Shown: piece after piece, positions 43,333 to 52,023 of the stretch
Layout: each line of letters begins with the position of its first letter
How positions within the stretch are numbered: position 1 is the stretch's first letter
The notes under the pieces: model-generated
What the model was told of the DNA's origin: nothing
Databases searched by the model: none
The model's input: the letters and a program-made list of their open reading frames with translations, nothing else
Position numbers and translations under genes: made by a program
From: Maribellus comscasis
Lineage (GTDB): Bacteria; Bacteroidota; Bacteroidia; Bacteroidales; Prolixibacteraceae
Direction of reading: 5' to 3'
DNA: 64,000 bases
NCBI RefSeq assembly: GCF_009762775.1
Contig: NZ_CP046401.1
Location: 2,108,001 to 2,172,000 of the forward strand

Positions 43333-44460
43333 TTAGTCAAAAAAACTTAAATCCCATTCATCTTTCCATTCCAAAAAAGGAGTACCGTCCTTTTTAAATT
43401 GAACAGGTAACCATATGTAGCGACCATCAATTGCGTTTTGAGGTCTCCATCTGTCGGCCATAAAAATGAAGGCATCTTTTTTCCCCTGAACCGGCAAAAT
43501 AAATGTACTTTGAGAATGAAATGTTAAATCTTTGTCCTCTCCAATACAAGGATTCTCAACATACTCCCACTCTCCCATTACAGAGTCGGAAACCAGTAAT
43601 CGGGCAGCATTCGGATCCCAGCCGGTACAACCAGAGGTAATCATATAATATTTCCCATTGCGTCTAAAAATTGAAGGAGCCTCATTATGACCGGTTGGCA
43701 AAACCCTGATGTACTTGCCTGTAAAATCGGTATAATCTTCGGTCAGTTCAGCAATATGCAAAGTCAGATTTTCCTCGGATGCGTGAATATGGTATGCCGT
43801 TCCGTCCTCATCAATATAAAGTGTCATATCCCTCGCCATTTGGCCTTTTTCAAAATCGCGGTGAACAAACATGCCTTCTTTCACGGCTTTTAACCACTCG
43901 TCGGTCCAGCCTTCCAAATTGTTTGGAAAAGCTTTCTTTTTTAATTCGTCGCTGTAACCTGCAGGCCATTTACCGGCATTTGGATTCAAGGCTTTTAAAA
44001 AAGTATAGGGTCCGGCTGGCGTATCGGCAACAGCAACTCCGGTTTGAGCGGCACTATAGCCCTGCCCTTTTAGCTCAAGATGAAACCAAAGTACAAATTT
44101 TTCCGTGTTTTTATTAAAAATTACTTTGGGGCGCTCAATTACACAGCCGACAGTAATCGGACTGTCAGGATCATCGCTGACATTTAATGCAATCCCTTCA
44201 TCTTTCCAGTTGTATAAATCTTCTGAAGAATAGCAGTGCACACCAACTCTTGCCTGGTTTCCGCGCCTCCCTTCAACTTTATGCTCGCCAAACCAGTAAT
44301 ATTTCCCTTCAAAAAAAAGGACTCCTCCGCCATGTGCATTTATATGAACACCATTATCATCGGGCCACACTTCTCCGGGCTTAAAAGATTTTGAATCTTG
44401 CTTAAAAGAAAAAAATGATAAGACAAAAAACGACAATAAAAAAAACTTAACAAACTTCAT
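43333..44460 (-). CDS. GH43 family enzyme, exo-beta-1,3-galactanase-like
   Basis: This is a 375-residue secreted glycosidase. The ATG at 44460 is chosen because it gives a clean signal peptide (MKFVKFFLLSFFVLSFF); an in-frame ATG 25 codons earlier would put a charged leader in front of it. The AHGGG near 42-46, YYWFGEH near 54-60, VIERPKVIFN near 107-116 and ADRWRP near 335-340 match the fungal exo-beta-1,3-galactanase type of GH43 (subfamily 24-like). Likely catalytic residues are E260 (HNEAP) as acid and D211 (ARDM) as modulator. Gln317 (HSQSTF) sits where that subfamily has a Gln in place of the usual Asp base. Expected role: trimming galactose from beta-1,3-galactan side chains of arabinogalactans in the periplasm or outside. 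No SusC/D pair is adjacent, so it is not in an obvious polysaccharide locus. Confidence 0.8.
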   Translation of the reverse strand: MKFVKFFLLSFFVLSFFSFKQDSKSFKPGEVWPDDNGVHINAHGGGVLFFEGKYYWFGEHKVEGRRGNQARVGVHCYSSEDLYNWKDEGIALNVSDDPDSPITVGCVIERPKVIFNKNTEKFVLWFHLELKGQGYSAAQTGVAVADTPAGPYTFLKALNPNAGKWPAGYSDELKKKAFPNNLEGWTDEWLKAVKEGMFVHRDFEKGQMARDMTLYIDEDGTAYHIHASEENLTLHIAELTEDYTDFTGKYIRVLPTGHNEAPSIFRRNGKYYMITSGCTGWDPNAARLLVSDSVMGEWEYVENPCIGEDKDLTFHSQSTFILPVQGKKDAFIFMADRWRPQNAIDGRYIWLPVQFKKDGTPFLEWKDEWDLSFFD

Positions 44461-44543
44461 TTTGAGTTGATTTGGATTACACGATAAAATTAAGAATTTA
44501 CAGAAGAGTTGATTTAAAAACTCCTTTTTATCCAATACAATTT

Positions 44544-45035
44544 TCAGAACCTGTTGTCAATTTCCTCCAAAATATCCTCCACAACTTTAACGGCAGAATC
44601 GCCTATTTCCTTCAAACCATCCATTACCTTTTCAACATCCTCATCTAAATCTTTTTCGATATATTCGTCAATTTTATCCTTTATCTCATCTACATCTTCT
44701 CTTTTTAAGCTTTTAAGCAAATCGGAAATCACACTTGGCTCTTTTAGATTCTGGTACTCCAGTTTTAACGTAAGAACTTCAATTTTTTCATTGCTTGTGA
44801 GCTCCTCTTTAAAATCGTCGTACCATTTGTCGCTGTACTGCGTAAAACGTTTATCAGCCCATTCCCAGTCTCCTTTGGTATAATCGTCATGGTACTTTTT
44901 TACCCGCTCAACAAAATCTCTGAAATTTTGAAGGTAAGCTTCCTTATCGGCCGGCTTTTGGCAGCTATTGGAAACAACAAGAATGAGAGAAACAAAAACG
45001 AAACGAAGGCCATTTTTTCTAAAACTTGAATTCAT
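44544..45035 (-). CDS. Small acidic lipoprotein, unknown function
   Basis: The 163-residue protein has an N-terminal hydrophobic segment ending in SNSC (Cys25), giving a probable lipoprotein. The mature part is highly charged and predicted helical: Lys/Asp/Glu-rich stretches including VKKYHDDYTKGDWEWAD and a C-terminal heptad-like region around residues 105-160. It resembles DUF6565-type Bacteroidota lipoproteins, but I am not certain of the family. It follows the phosphoribosyltransferase gene by 10 bases and is probably co-transcribed with it. No catalytic motif is visible. Confidence 0.6.
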   Translation of the reverse strand: MNSSFRKNGLRFVFVSLILVVSNSCQKPADKEAYLQNFRDFVERVKKYHDDYTKGDWEWADKRFTQYSDKWYDDFKEELTSNEKIEVLTLKLEYQNLKEPSVISDLLKSLKREDVDEIKDKIDEYIEKDLDEDVEKVMDGLKEIGDSAVKVVEDILEEIDNRF

Positions 45036-45045
45036 TTTTAACGAA

Positions 45046-45447
45046 TTAATACACCTTCCAGGGCCATTTTACACAATCCTTAATTTCCGGGAATAAAATA
45101 TAGTCTGCTTTCCCTTTCATTGCAAGGGTTTTAACATCAAGTCCTTTTAGCTGTTCCAACGCCGCATTCATTGTTTTCCCGGAAACTGACACGTCATCAA
45201 CCAGAAGTATTTTTTTCCCTTCCAACTCCATTTCCGGCTTTTTTAGAATAACCGGTTTATCGTAACGAGGATTATTATTTTCGTCACGATAGTTTAATAC
45301 CACAACCTGAAGTTCGGTTTTTAAATGAAAAGCTACTAAACTTGCCGGTACAATTCCTCCCGATCCAATCCCGATAACCAGATCAACCTCCGGCAAATCC
45401 ATATTTTTTAACCGTTCTGATATTTCAATAAATGATAATGGAACCAT
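45046..45447 (-). CDS. Phosphoribosyltransferase-family protein
   Basis: This 133-residue type I PRTase fold protein has an N-terminal strand-loop VIGIGSGGIVPA (24-35) and the PRPP-binding signature KKILLVDDVSVSGKT (78-92, Asp84-Asp85). It is short for a purine salvage enzyme and lacks an obvious base-specific hood. The substrate is therefore unknown: it could be a xanthine/hypoxanthine-like transferase or a regulatory PRTase. It lies 39 bases after the histidine kinase and 10 before the lipoprotein gene in the same direction, so it is likely the middle gene of an operon starting at rlmH. Confidence 0.75.
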   Translation of the reverse strand: MVPLSFIEISERLKNMDLPEVDLVIGIGSGGIVPASLVAFHLKTELQVVVLNYRDENNNPRYDKPVILKKPEMELEGKKILLVDDVSVSGKTMNAALEQLKGLDVKTLAMKGKADYILFPEIKDCVKWPWKVY

Positions 45448-45486
45448 ATCAAATTATTTCGTTCTTATAATTCAAAAATAAAAAAA

Positions 45487-48400
45487 CTAACTTATTTGTT
45501 TTTCCTCACTATAAACGGGAATTTCAATAAAAAAAGTAGTTCCCTTTCCCATTTTTGTCTCAAACCACACTTTCCCTGAAAAATTCTCAACAATATTTTT
45601 AACGATTGCCAGTCCAAGTCCCATACCACTCGATTTTGTTGTAAAACTTGGGCTAAACAGTTTTTCTCTTAACTCTACCGGGACTCCGGTTCCGTTATCG
45701 GAAACTGAAACAACAGCCATGTGCTCACGTCTGTTCAACAGAATATTAATTTTTCCTTTCCTTGTTTCCGGAACCGACTGAATGCCATTTTTAACCAGAT
45801 TTATGATAGCTCTTGACAGCTGTTCACGATCTGCATGCACCATAAGGTTTTCTAATCCATTCGAATTAAATTCAATACTCACATCCTCGTGTGTTTCAAA
45901 CAAGGCAAGGACTTTATGAAGTTGCTCAGCAAGCTTAAACACCTGGTTTCGTGCTGTTGGAATTTTAGCAAAATTTGAAAACTCAGTTGCAATATTTGAC
46001 AGGTTGTCAATCTGTTCAATCAAAGTGGCAGTAACGCGTTCAATATATTCGTTATACTCCTTCCCCTCTCCCTTGGTTCGTTGTAAATGCTGAATATTCA
46101 ACTTCATCGGGGTGAGTGGATTTTTAATCTCATGTGCAATTTGTTTCGCCATTTCGCGCCAGGCTGATTCACGTTCTGAACGCGCCAGCAAATCAGCACT
46201 AATGGCCAGCTCTTCTACTTTTTTATTGTATTCCTTGACTAAACTTCCAATTTCATCCTGTCTGCTGTATACAATGGGTTTGTTTTGTTTGCCCAACTCC
46301 ATTTTCTGGAGGTTTTCCTGAATAACCACCAAAGGTCTGGTAATCTGATTGGAAATAAAAACGGCAACAATAATACTAGCCAGTAACAGCAAAACATATA
46401 AATTAATAAACGCCACAATAAAAGTTGAAATCTCCTGGCTGTAGTTATCCTGCCTGATAAAATACGGTAGGTTTATAATTCCCAGATAATCTCCCCTGTA
46501 GTTTACAATGGGGCGGTACGCTGACAAATAGGATAATTCTCCAATTCTTTCGGGTTGAAAATAACTGATCTGAAAATTCCCCAGAATCTCATAATATGCT
46601 TGCGCATTTATCCGTGTTGAAACCAGTCCTCTGTTATAGATTTCAAAACGCGATGATGAAATTAAACTCCCGTCGTTACCATAAATATTGACATCCGTTC
46701 GGAAAATGTTTGATAGTTTTGTCAATTCGTTATCCATCCAGTCCTGCAAATCATCAGTTATTTCATTTACCGCTTCAAGCCGCATATCTATTTCTTCGGC
46801 AATCGACTTCATTTTCTCATCCAGATCATTTCTGTGTTTTGTTTTGTACCTGTCAATATTATAAAAGATGGTTGCCAGGGCAACTACCAAAAGAGAAACA
46901 AACACGATTGAAATGATTGCTGCCTGTATTTTAAATTTCAAATCGAAATTAACACGCCGTTTTCTTATCGATTTGCTCCCAATCAGCAGTAAAACCATCA
47001 CTGAGAGGAAATAGAACACAAACAAATAGGGGAAAGAAATAAGATAATCAACAATAGTAAAAAGTTCGCGCGAAACAATCACATAATTATCTTCCCTTGT
47101 ATTGTATATAAGATGTTCCATTCCATCCCATTTCTTAAACGTATATTCCTGATCGGTAATAAAAGAAAAATCATCATCAGAAGACAATTCCAAATATCGA
47201 TCGACGTATGAATTGTAATTGTAATCGCCATATTTATCAGTCAGTTCTCCCCCATAATATTTTGCATAACTAAACTTTTTATAGTCGTCAGGTTTCATCA
47301 TCGATTTATCTATCAACAACTCCGGAAACCCAATCCCTTCAAAAAGTAAATCAGAATCTATATTTATAAAAATAGACCCCTCACTACTGTATTTTAATCG
47401 CCCGGTATATGAAATACGACCGTTCATATTATCCATAAAATAAAAGTCAGTGCCCTGAATTTGTATCCCCTGACTTTTTATCAAATCCTCAAAAAACGGG
47501 AAACAATCTAAAGTGTCTCCTATTTCAGGACGGAACAATTTGTCTTCCGGATAACAGACCCAAATATCAACAATATACTTTCTGAAATAACTGTTAAAAT
47601 AAGTTTCAAGCAAATAGTTTTCTATTCTCTCCTGAGCTTTGTCCCTATCCTCGAACAAAAGCTGCATTATGTTCTCATCTACTCTGATTTGTTCCTGAAT
47701 CTCTGTTAAAAAAACTTCGGCAGCAGGATCGTGTTCGGCAACTAAAGTTACGGCTAACAATTTTTGGTGTCCGCGCTCCTTAACAATGGTTGTATGATAT
47801 ATTATCAGAAGTGAATAAATGGCCGTTACAGAAACAAAAATAATTAAATAACTTAACGTAAATTTCTGCAAATAATTTTTCCCAAAAAGTATTGCCAGAT
47901 TTGCCGAAACAATAAAAAAAACCAAAACTGTGTAATATATTTTATGAACAGAAATAAGTTGAATAAGTGCCAGGAATACTACTATAAGGAGGACGATACC
48001 AGCAAATTCGAGATACTTAAAATCATTTTTTGCCTGTAAATTAATCCGGATTGTAAAAAATAGTACCGCCAGTAATAACAAGCCCACGGCAAAAATCCCC
48101 AAAACACTTTGAGCCGAAATTTCTGTTATTTTATTAAAAGAAAAAGAAAGGGTAGAATTAAGAATCAATTTTTGAATGTAATAATTCACCAGCAGATATA
48201 AACTTGCTGCAAAAAGAAGCAACAGAGTAATTACAAATTTCCTTGAAAGTTTTGAATCTTCATGTAATTCCTGAATATCCAGATCCGTTGCGAAGTTGTA
48301 CATCCAGAAAAAGAAAAACATAGCAAACAAAACATAATCTCCCAGCGAGGGGAGCCAGTTACTTAATCCAAAATACTCGGGACTAAAAAATTGGAGATGA

Positions 48401-49206
48401 AAGAAAACTTTGGGAATTTGAAAAATCAGGTGTAGCCAGTAAACAACAAATAACGTGGTAGCCAGCGCAAAAAGTTTCAGAAAAAAAGATGCTGTAGATT
48501 CAACAAATTCTTTTCGGAAATAGAACAGCAAAATAAACAAGCCAAACAAATAAATAATTCCCGGGTAATAAAGTTGCTTTGTGGTACACAAATATTGCCC
48601 GGCAGGTAAAATTGAAAAAAGAAATTCGCCATTTTTATTAAAAATGTGCGGCAGTTTCTCTGTTTTGTTTTCAATTATATCATAATCCTCTGGCAGGTTA
48701 TACTTTTCGAGAAAAATATTTTTTAGATATTTATTTTCGTAGTAAAAGTTTCTTTTGATTAATTGTAAACCCAGAATATCAGCAGAATCAACTTGAAGCG
48801 ATTGAACCAAATAATAACCATTTGGCAATTTTACAAATCCATCCAGATTTTCAAATTGTGTAATTGAATCATAAAATGAAAGAGAACGGTCTGACCAGTA
48901 TTCAAGTTCACCTGAAAAGTACATCAAAAAACCAACCCCTTCCTTTTCGAGCAGTAAATTATTGTTATTAAGGTAATCGTTTAGCTCCCCCCAGTAATCA
49001 TCCTCATTTATGATTCTGGAAATATCCTTTAAATTCATTTCGAGGCGATTTTCATCAGCAATCAGTTGTTCCTGAAAATCTGCTATCAGCCTTTCCTCGG
49101 GGTGCAGGCTCAACAGGCCATTCTCTATTATAGCGGCAGAGACAAATAAGCAAATTGCAAGAACAAGAAAAAAATATTTATTTAGCTTCAGCAGCATATT
49201 AGTCAT
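45487..49206 (-). CDS. Large multi-segment membrane sensor histidine kinase
   Basis: The protein has 1239 residues. Predicted layout: TM 11-29; extracytoplasmic 30-212; a cluster of hydrophobic segments at 213-470; extracytoplasmic 475-715; TMs 718-743 and 759-781; a third extracytoplasmic sensor region 785-925; TM 927-952; HAMP about 950-1003; then a HisKA dimerisation domain with H-box HEIKNP (His1025) and a HATPase domain with N-box NLVKNG (from 1136), G1 DNGTG (from 1170) and G2 GMGLGLA (from 1194). The core resembles NtrY-type kinases. It autophosphorylates on His1025 by family knowledge; no response regulator gene is nearby, so the partner is unlinked. ATG 49206 overlaps the rlmH stop by 8 bases; ATG 49197 is an alternative just after it. 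Either implies translational coupling. Confidence 0.88.
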   Translation of the reverse strand: MTNMLLKLNKYFFLVLAICLFVSAAIIENGLLSLHPEERLIADFQEQLIADENRLEMNLKDISRIINEDDYWGELNDYLNNNNLLLEKEGVGFLMYFSGELEYWSDRSLSFYDSITQFENLDGFVKLPNGYYLVQSLQVDSADILGLQLIKRNFYYENKYLKNIFLEKYNLPEDYDIIENKTEKLPHIFNKNGEFLFSILPAGQYLCTTKQLYYPGIIYLFGLFILLFYFRKEFVESTASFFLKLFALATTLFVVYWLHLIFQIPKVFFHLQFFSPEYFGLSNWLPSLGDYVLFAMFFFFWMYNFATDLDIQELHEDSKLSRKFVITLLLLFAASLYLLVNYYIQKLILNSTLSFSFNKITEISAQSVLGIFAVGLLLLAVLFFTIRINLQAKNDFKYLEFAGIVLLIVVFLALIQLISVHKIYYTVLVFFIVSANLAILFGKNYLQKFTLSYLIIFVSVTAIYSLLIIYHTTIVKERGHQKLLAVTLVAEHDPAAEVFLTEIQEQIRVDENIMQLLFEDRDKAQERIENYLLETYFNSYFRKYIVDIWVCYPEDKLFRPEIGDTLDCFPFFEDLIKSQGIQIQGTDFYFMDNMNGRISYTGRLKYSSEGSIFINIDSDLLFEGIGFPELLIDKSMMKPDDYKKFSYAKYYGGELTDKYGDYNYNSYVDRYLELSSDDDFSFITDQEYTFKKWDGMEHLIYNTREDNYVIVSRELFTIVDYLISFPYLFVFYFLSVMVLLLIGSKSIRKRRVNFDLKFKIQAAIISIVFVSLLVVALATIFYNIDRYKTKHRNDLDEKMKSIAEEIDMRLEAVNEITDDLQDWMDNELTKLSNIFRTDVNIYGNDGSLISSSRFEIYNRGLVSTRINAQAYYEILGNFQISYFQPERIGELSYLSAYRPIVNYRGDYLGIINLPYFIRQDNYSQEISTFIVAFINLYVLLLLASIIVAVFISNQITRPLVVIQENLQKMELGKQNKPIVYSRQDEIGSLVKEYNKKVEELAISADLLARSERESAWREMAKQIAHEIKNPLTPMKLNIQHLQRTKGEGKEYNEYIERVTATLIEQIDNLSNIATEFSNFAKIPTARNQVFKLAEQLHKVLALFETHEDVSIEFNSNGLENLMVHADREQLSRAIINLVKNGIQSVPETRKGKINILLNRREHMAVVSVSDNGTGVPVELREKLFSPSFTTKSSGMGLGLAIVKNIVENFSGKVWFETKMGKGTTFFIEIPVYSEEKQIS

Positions 49207-49672
49207 GATGATATGGTTCGCCTTTTATAATGGTAAAAGCCCTGTAAATTTGCTCAACGCACAAAAGTCGCGCCATTTGATGCGAAAATGTTAGTCGGGA
49301 CAAAGAAATTTTTGAATTTGCCTGTTTGTATACTTCATTTGAAAAACCGTATGGCCCTCCAATTACAAATACCACTTCTTTCAGGCCGCTAACCATCTTT
49401 TTTTCAATAAACCTGGCAAACTCTCTCGATGAAAACATTTTTCCTCCTTCATCAAATAAATGAATCTCTTTTCCTGAGTAATCTTTAGAAAGAATAAGCT
49501 TACCTTCCATTGTTTTTTGCTGAGAAGTAGTTAGATTTTTAGCATTTTTTATGTCCGCTATAATTTGTATTTCAAAAGAAACATAATGCTTTAAACGCTT
49601 TGTATATTCTTCAATTGCCTGTTTTATATATATTTTATCTGTTTTACCTACAACCAATAAAGTAAGCTTCAT
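49199..49672 (-). CDS. rlmH: 23S rRNA (pseudouridine1915-N3)-methyltransferase RlmH
   Basis: The 157-residue protein matches RlmH over its whole length: N-terminal KLTLLVVGKT, the SPOUT SAM-binding knot with VFVIGGPYGF (101-110), LSRLTFSHQMARL (124-136) and the C-terminal GEPYHHD. It methylates pseudouridine 1915 in helix 69 of 23S rRNA in assembled 70S ribosomes. It is the first gene of a minus-strand run and overlaps the start of the kinase. It is divergent from the DUF4783 gene, with 95 bases between the starts; no perfect TAnnTTTG box was found there, only TAAATTTA. Confidence 0.96.
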   Translation of the reverse strand: MKLTLLVVGKTDKIYIKQAIEEYTKRLKHYVSFEIQIIADIKNAKNLTTSQQKTMEGKLILSKDYSGKEIHLFDEGGKMFSSREFARFIEKKMVSGLKEVVFVIGGPYGFSNEVYKQANSKISLSRLTFSHQMARLLCVEQIYRAFTIIKGEPYHHD

Positions 49673-49767
49673 TCCGTTAATTGAATTTTAATTTTATAAA
49701 TTTACGCTAAAATTAAGTGTATAATTTGTTTTTGCACAGTTTTTGCTTACTGATTGGCACTTGATAA

Positions 49768-50184
49768 ATGAAAAAGGATATGACCAAAACAAAAAAACTA
49801 ATATTTTCAACTTTTCTGATTACAGGAATGGTGTTTACATCTCTGTTTTGCCAGGCGCAGGTTCCCGATGAAATTGTATTGGGTTTTAAAAAAGGCGATG
49901 TAAAAATACTTTCGCGCTATTTTAACCAAAACGTTGAATTGATTGTTCTTGAAAATGAAAAAGTATACAGCAAAGCGCAGGCTCAGCAAATTGTAGGAAA
50001 TTTTTTCAATAATTATTTTCCCGAAGAGTTTACCGTTATTCATAATAGTAACAGTAACAAAGAAGGTGCAAAGGCCGTTATAGGGAAATTAATAACAGCG
50101 AAAGGAAATTTCAGAGTGTATTTTCTTTTAAAACAAAACGATGGGAAAGAATATATTCATCAACTAAGAATTGAAAAACAATGA
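49768..50184 (+). CDS. DUF4783 family secreted protein
   Basis: This 138-residue protein has an N-terminal hydrophobic signal (about 11-31, ending SLFCQAQ) and a small alpha+beta domain resembling the SnoaL/NTF2-like fold of DUF4783: EIVLGFKKGDVKILSRYF, then VIGKLITAKGNFRVYFLLK and a final KEYIHQLRIEK. The family is widespread in Bacteroidia and its function is unknown. It is expected in the periplasm. The stop codon overlaps the start region of the YihY/BrkB gene, so the two are co-translated or at least co-transcribed. Confidence 0.8.
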   Translation: MKKDMTKTKKLIFSTFLITGMVFTSLFCQAQVPDEIVLGFKKGDVKILSRYFNQNVELIVLENEKVYSKAQAQQIVGNFFNNYFPEEFTVIHNSNSNKEGAKAVIGKLITAKGNFRVYFLLKQNDGKEYIHQLRIEKQ

Positions 50185-51133
50185 CAGACCTGTGAAAGTA
50201 GGCTTTTTAAATGTATCTCGTTTTAAAAAGATTGGGGAGAAAATAGTTGAAAAAGCACAAAAAGTATCACTCCCGTTTTTTGATGGTGTCCCGATTTACA
50301 ATGTAGCTTTATTTTTTTGGCGGAGTATTGTTGACGGGGCAATCACAACCCGTGCATCTGCTATTGCGTTTTCATTTTTTGTTGCTTTTTTCCCTTTTGT
50401 AATTTTCTTGTTTACATTAATACCCTACATTCCAATTGAAAATTTTCAGAACGAACTTCTATTATTGATTAAAGAAGTAGTTCCGGGAAGTACTTTTACT
50501 ACGATAGAGGAAACGTTAACCACTATATTAAAACAACCCAGAGGAGACTTGCTTTCTTTTGGTTTTTTTGCCGCTCTGATTTTCTCTACCAACGGGCTCG
50601 CATCAATGATGAGTGCGTTCGATGCTACAGTACACAGCATTTATCGCCGGAAATGGTTTAGCCAGAGAATCGCAGCCATTGTTCTTCTTTTTATACTGTC
50701 GGTTCTTTTAACTATAGCGATTGCACTGTTAACCGGTGGACAATGGTTGATTAACTATCTGCAGGACTCAAGCATTTTAAGAGACTCCTTTACCGTTTAC
50801 CTTTTAACTTTTGGGAAATGGGTAATTACCATATTTCTATTCTTTTTTGCATACTCTTTTTTATATTACATGGCTCCGGCCCGAAAAACAAAATGGAGAT
50901 TTATATCGGCCGGTGGAACATTGGCTACCGTACTAAGCATTATAACAATAGCAAGTTTTACCTATTATATCAACAATTTTAGCCGCTATAATATTCTATA
51001 TGGCTCAATAGGAACACTGTTAATAATACTTCTGTTAATGTATGTTATGTCACTGATTCTATTGGTGGGTTTTGAGCTAAATGCCAGTATTTACCAGGCA
51101 CATACCGAAAAAGAAGAAGAAAATATAATATAA
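50171..51133 (+). CDS. YihY/BrkB family inner-membrane protein
   Basis: This is a 320-residue polytopic membrane protein with about six hydrophobic segments and the family's ASAIAFSFFVAFFPFVIFLF motif in the first. GLASMMSAFDATVHSIYRRKW lies in the cytoplasmic loop, and YMAPARKTKWRFISAGG comes before the final pair of helices. YihY/BrkB proteins are inner-membrane proteins of uncertain role, sometimes misannotated as ribonuclease BN. There is no in-frame ATG near the 5' end: the candidates are TTG 50171 (14 bases inside the upstream gene) and GTG 50192. The start is therefore uncertain by seven codons. It converges with the rhomboid gene, leaving 18 bases. Confidence 0.87.
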   Translation: MKNNDRPVKVGFLNVSRFKKIGEKIVEKAQKVSLPFFDGVPIYNVALFFWRSIVDGAITTRASAIAFSFFVAFFPFVIFLFTLIPYIPIENFQNELLLLIKEVVPGSTFTTIEETLTTILKQPRGDLLSFGFFAALIFSTNGLASMMSAFDATVHSIYRRKWFSQRIAAIVLLFILSVLLTIAIALLTGGQWLINYLQDSSILRDSFTVYLLTFGKWVITIFLFFFAYSFLYYMAPARKTKWRFISAGGTLATVLSIITIASFTYYINNFSRYNILYGSIGTLLIILLLMYVMSLILLVGFELNASIYQAHTEKEEENII

Positions 51134-51151
51134 AATCGAAATACCGGTAAA

Positions 51152-52021
51152 CTATTTTTTCCCTTGTTTAAAAAGTAATTCTTTTTCTTCTTTGTTCAGA
51201 CTTTCATAACCCGATTTTGCGATTTTATCCAAAATACGGTTTATCTCTTCCTGTTGTACATTTTTCTGACGGTTGTATTCATAATCATCGCGGGGAGGTT
51301 GCTTATAGGTAACCTTCATTCTACTTTTCCGTGAGAACATGTCGGGAATTTTATTCAAAAACTTTATCAGTCCTCTTCCAATATCGTTTCCCCTGCGCAA
51401 TTGATAAATATAAAACCATCCCCAAACAGCTCCTCCGATATGGGCAATGTTTCCTCCCGGATTTGAAGACGAAATGCTCAGTATTGAAAGAAGAACATAA
51501 AAACCAGCTACATATTTCAAAGCCACATTGCCAATAAACATTAAACTAATTTCCCGGTTTGGTTCATAAACAGCAACAGCAACAAGAATAGCTATAACCG
51601 ATGCAGAAGCCCCCAGCAACAAGCCATTTACTGAAGCAAATACAGGAAAAATACTATATGATATCATATACAACACACCACCGGCGATTCCTCCAAACAG
51701 ATAAACACTTAATAGTTTGTCCCCTTCAAAATAGTATAAAAACAATTTTCCAAACCAATATAAACCTAAAAGATTAAAAAGAATATGGATAAAACCTTCA
51801 TGCAAGAACATGTAAGTTATCAAAGTATAAGGACGACGGATTAGTTCATCAAGCCCTGAAGGCAAAGACAACCAGTAGGTAAGTGAAAAAGGCTGATTGG
51901 CCAGGATAAAAAATACTCCAACCAGTTTAACAAGCAAAAACACACCAAGATTGATGTAAATCAGCCGGGTTAATACCGAACCATCTTTAAAGGTTTGTTT
52001 TATGTCGCTTAAAATATCCAT
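51152..52021 (-). CDS. Rhomboid family intramembrane serine protease (downstream copy)
   Basis: This 289-residue protein has about six hydrophobic segments. The catalytic Ser lies in GASAS (Ser139) and the partner His in AHIGG (His194). HEGFIHILFN (74-83) is the family's HxxxxHxxxN element. A soluble, charged C-terminal tail of about 80 residues follows the membrane domain and ends in a helix rich in Lys and Glu. ATG 52021 is chosen: it lies two bases after the upstream rhomboid's stop, and a TTG two codons earlier is less likely. It cleaves membrane-anchored substrates within the bilayer by family knowledge; the substrate is unknown. Confidence 0.9.
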   Translation of the reverse strand: MDILSDIKQTFKDGSVLTRLIYINLGVFLLVKLVGVFFILANQPFSLTYWLSLPSGLDELIRRPYTLITYMFLHEGFIHILFNLLGLYWFGKLFLYYFEGDKLLSVYLFGGIAGGVLYMISYSIFPVFASVNGLLLGASASVIAILVAVAVYEPNREISLMFIGNVALKYVAGFYVLLSILSISSSNPGGNIAHIGGAVWGWFYIYQLRRGNDIGRGLIKFLNKIPDMFSRKSRMKVTYKQPPRDDYEYNRQKNVQQEEINRILDKIAKSGYESLNKEEKELLFKQGKK

Positions 52022-52023
52022 GA

